Positions 12,847-14,396 of a DNA stretch of 14,396 nt are shown one piece after another; within the stretch, counting starts at the first letter, position 1; each line of letters begins with the position of its first letter. A program made the translations under genes and the position numbers. The stretch comes from Pseudorhodoplanes sp. (GTDB lineage Bacteria > Pseudomonadota > Alphaproteobacteria > Rhizobiales > Xanthobacteraceae), in the NCBI GenBank assembly GCA_008933495.1, contig WBUW01000029.1, forward strand, positions 1 through 14,396, in the 5' to 3' direction. A model generated the notes under the pieces. The model worked only from the letters and a program-made list of their open reading frames with translations. It searched no databases and had not been told where the DNA came from.

Positions 12847-13344
12847 ATGGCAGAACCGCGACGAACCAAGGACGAGGCCGAGGGCGACCTGCCCGGCGTG
12901 CGCATTCTGGTCGTGGAAGCGCGTTATTACGAAGATATTGCGGATGCCTTGCTGGCGGGCGCCGCGGCGGCGCTCAAGCGCGCGGGCGCCGCTTATGACG
13001 TCGTCACCGTGCCCGGCGCGCTTGAAATTCCCGGCGCCGTCGCCATGGCGATCGAAGCGCGCGCGCGCGGCGGTCGTGCCTATGACGGCGTCGTGGCGCT
13101 GGGATGCGTGATCCGCGGCGACACGATCCATTTCGAGATCGTGTCCGAGCAGTCCGCGCGCGGGTTGATGGATATCTCGATTGCGCAGGTGCTGCCGCTC
13201 GGCAACGGCATCCTCACGGTCGATACCGAATCGCAGGCCTGGGCGCGCGCCAGGATGGACGAAGGCGACAAGGGCGGGGAGGCGGCGCGCGCCGCGCTGG
13301 CGATGCTCCGGTTCAAACGCCGGCTGGCTGCGGAGCGGACATGA
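12847..13344 (+). CDS. ribH: 6,7-dimethyl-8-ribityllumazine synthase
   Basis: This enzyme joins the pyrimidine product of the RibD branch with 3,4-dihydroxybutanone phosphate to form the lumazine substrate of riboflavin synthase. It normally assembles as pentamers or icosahedral shells. The protein is 165 aa from the ATG at 12847. Substrate-site segments are VEARYYED (23-30), PGALEIPGA (56-64), GCVIRGDTIHFEIVSE (86-101, catalytic H95) and NGILTVDTESQA (120-131). The frame is open back to 12739, but that upstream part overlaps ribE and reads through the hairpin. The chosen ATG has GGAG five bases before it. The stop overlaps the nusB start (ATGA), so nusB is coupled. The 79-base gap from ribE, with its terminator-like hairpin, suggests separate control. 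Confidence 0.96.
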   Translation: MAEPRRTKDEAEGDLPGVRILVVEARYYEDIADALLAGAAAALKRAGAAYDVVTVPGALEIPGAVAMAIEARARGGRAYDGVVALGCVIRGDTIHFEIVSEQSARGLMDISIAQVLPLGNGILTVDTESQAWARARMDEGDKGGEAARAALAMLRFKRRLAAERT

Positions 13345-13832
13345 ACGCCGGAACCCAGTCGCCCGAACGCAAGGCCACCCGGCGCGGCGCGGCACGGCTC
13401 GCGGCGGTGCAGGCGCTCTACCAGATGGACATTGCCGGCACGACGCTGAACGACATCCTGGCGCAATTCGACGCCCACTGGCTCGGCGGTGAAATCGAGG
13501 GATCGAAATATCTGCCGGCCGAGTCGGCTTTTTTCCGGGATGTCGTGCGCGGCGTGCTCGCCGACCAGCGCCGGCTCGATCCGATGATCGACCAGGTCCT
13601 GAGCGAGGGCTGGCCGCTCAAGCGCATCGAGGCCCTGCTGCGGGCGATCCTGCGGGCCGGCGCCTATGAGCTTGACCGCAAGCGCGACATTCCCGCGCGC
13701 GTGATCGTGTCGGAATATGTCGACATCGCGCATGCCTTCGTTGACCAGGACGAAACCGGGCTCGTCAACGGGGTTCTGGATGCGCTCGCCCGCAAGTTGC
13801 GGGCCGAGGAATTCGCGCGCCCGGCCGGATAG
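13341..13832 (+). CDS. nusB: Transcription antitermination factor NusB
   Basis: NusB binds BoxA RNA with NusE (ribosomal protein S10) and supports antitermination in rRNA operons. The protein is 163 aa, an all-helical fold of typical size. RRGAARLAAVQALYQMDIAG (15-34) is the N-terminal RNA-binding helix region with the arginine-rich start common to the family. The C-terminal part has LLRAILRAGAYEL, DIPARVIVSEYVDIAHAFVDQDETGLVNGVLDALAR, the standard NusB signature. A longer upstream frame (to 13104) is not used, because it overlaps ribH and reads as out-of-frame sequence. The ATG at 13341 overlaps the ribH stop by four bases. ribH-nusB-thiL is a widely conserved bacterial order. Confidence 0.95.
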   Translation: MNAGTQSPERKATRRGAARLAAVQALYQMDIAGTTLNDILAQFDAHWLGGEIEGSKYLPAESAFFRDVVRGVLADQRRLDPMIDQVLSEGWPLKRIEALLRAILRAGAYELDRKRDIPARVIVSEYVDIAHAFVDQDETGLVNGVLDALARKLRAEEFARPAG

Positions 13833-13837
13833 CGGGG

Positions 13838-14396
13838 ATGGAAAGCGCCGAAGACAGACTGATTGCGCGTTTTTTCCGGCCGCTGGCCACCCATCCCGGC
13901 GCGCTCGGTTTGCGCGACGACGCCGCCTTCCTGGTGCCCCCGGAGGGACAGGACCTCGTTCTGAAGACCGATGCGGTGGTGGCGGGCATCCATTTGTTTC
14001 CGGACGATCCGCCATCGGCGCTGGCGCGCCGGGCGCTGCGGGTGAACCTGTCCGACCTTGCCGCCAAGGGCGCCAGGCCGGCCGCCTTCCTGGTCTCTGC
14101 CGCTTTTCCCGGAACGGTCGATGACGTCTGGCTGCAGAGCTTCGCCGACGGCCTGCGCGCCGATGCCGAGGAATTCCAATGTCCGCTGCTCGGCGGCGAC
14201 ACCGACCGCACGCCGGGGCCGGCGACCGTCGCGGTCTTCATGGTCGGCTGGGTGCCGCGCGGGCAGATGGTGCAGCGCGCCGGTGCGCGACCCGGCGACG
14301 TCGTGATGCTGAGCGGCACGATCGGGGATGGCGCGCTCGGGCTGGAACTTCGCAAACGCGCGGCCCTGGCCGGACTATGGGGGCTTACCGACGCAG
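13838..14396 (+). CDS. thiL: Thiamine-monophosphate kinase, N-terminal part
   Basis: ThiL phosphorylates thiamine monophosphate to the active cofactor thiamine diphosphate using ATP. About 186 residues are visible; the gene runs off the right edge, so about half or more of a usual 310-330 aa protein is present. It starts MESAEDRLIARFFRPLA at ATG 13838, five bases after the nusB stop, with GGGG directly before the ATG. LRDDAAFL, VLKTDAVVAGIHLFPDDPP (metal and ATP site acidic residues), VNLSDLAAKGARPAAFLVS and LLGGDTDRTPG are the standard ThiL motifs in order. GDVVMLSGTIGDGALGLEL marks the start of the C-terminal AIRS-type domain. There is no frameshift in the visible part. It probably belongs to the ribH-nusB transcript. 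Confidence 0.93.
   Translation, partial: MESAEDRLIARFFRPLATHPGALGLRDDAAFLVPPEGQDLVLKTDAVVAGIHLFPDDPPSALARRALRVNLSDLAAKGARPAAFLVSAAFPGTVDDVWLQSFADGLRADAEEFQCPLLGGDTDRTPGPATVAVFMVGWVPRGQMVQRAGARPGDVVMLSGTIGDGALGLELRKRAALAGLWGLTDA

Overview
The window is a high-GC, gene-dense stretch of bacterial chromosome that looks alphaproteobacterial, most likely Hyphomicrobiales (Rhizobiales). The grounds are: an LdtR-type MarR regulator near an L,D-transpeptidase; a HemB whose zinc-cysteine positions are Ala/Asp/Asp, as in the Bradyrhizobium-type enzyme; a glyA-nrdR-ribD-ribE-ribH-nusB-thiL gene order; and two small proteins resembling rhizobial DUF6163 and DUF6898. I see no mobile element, tRNA, rRNA or CRISPR array. 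This is mostly core chromosome, so the interest lies in gene arrangement and regulatory sites.

Left part (1-5288): the 3' end of an ACT-domain threonine ammonia-lyase converges on hemB (minus strand) with no base between the stop codons. A 104-bp divergent spacer then leads into a plus-strand valine-catabolism cluster: an isobutyryl-CoA-dehydrogenase-like ACAD, a 3-hydroxyisobutyryl-CoA hydrolase-like crotonase, a four-helix membrane protein, and mmsB. Together they can take isobutyryl-CoA to methylmalonate semialdehyde, apart from the methacrylyl-CoA hydration step. No mmsA or bkd genes lie in view.

Middle part (5289-8993): ldtR, a membrane-bound GGDEF diguanylate cyclase, an exported YkuD-type L,D-transpeptidase with a Tat-like signal, and a 66-aa protein. 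The layout suggests a peptidoglycan-remodelling locus with a c-di-GMP enzyme set between regulator and presumed target. An AT-rich perfect palindrome upstream of ldtR is a candidate operator.

Right part (8994-14396): a 243-bp spacer carries a tandem repeat and palindrome over a candidate promoter. It is followed by a tightly packed run: glyA (serine/glycine/one-carbon), nrdR (ribonucleotide reductase repressor), ribD, ribE, an intrinsic-terminator-like hairpin, ribH, nusB and the start of thiL (cut by the window end). Three spacers (before the ACAD, ldtR and glyA) share one promoter-like geometry: a TTGRNN -35, 17 nt, then TATCGS.
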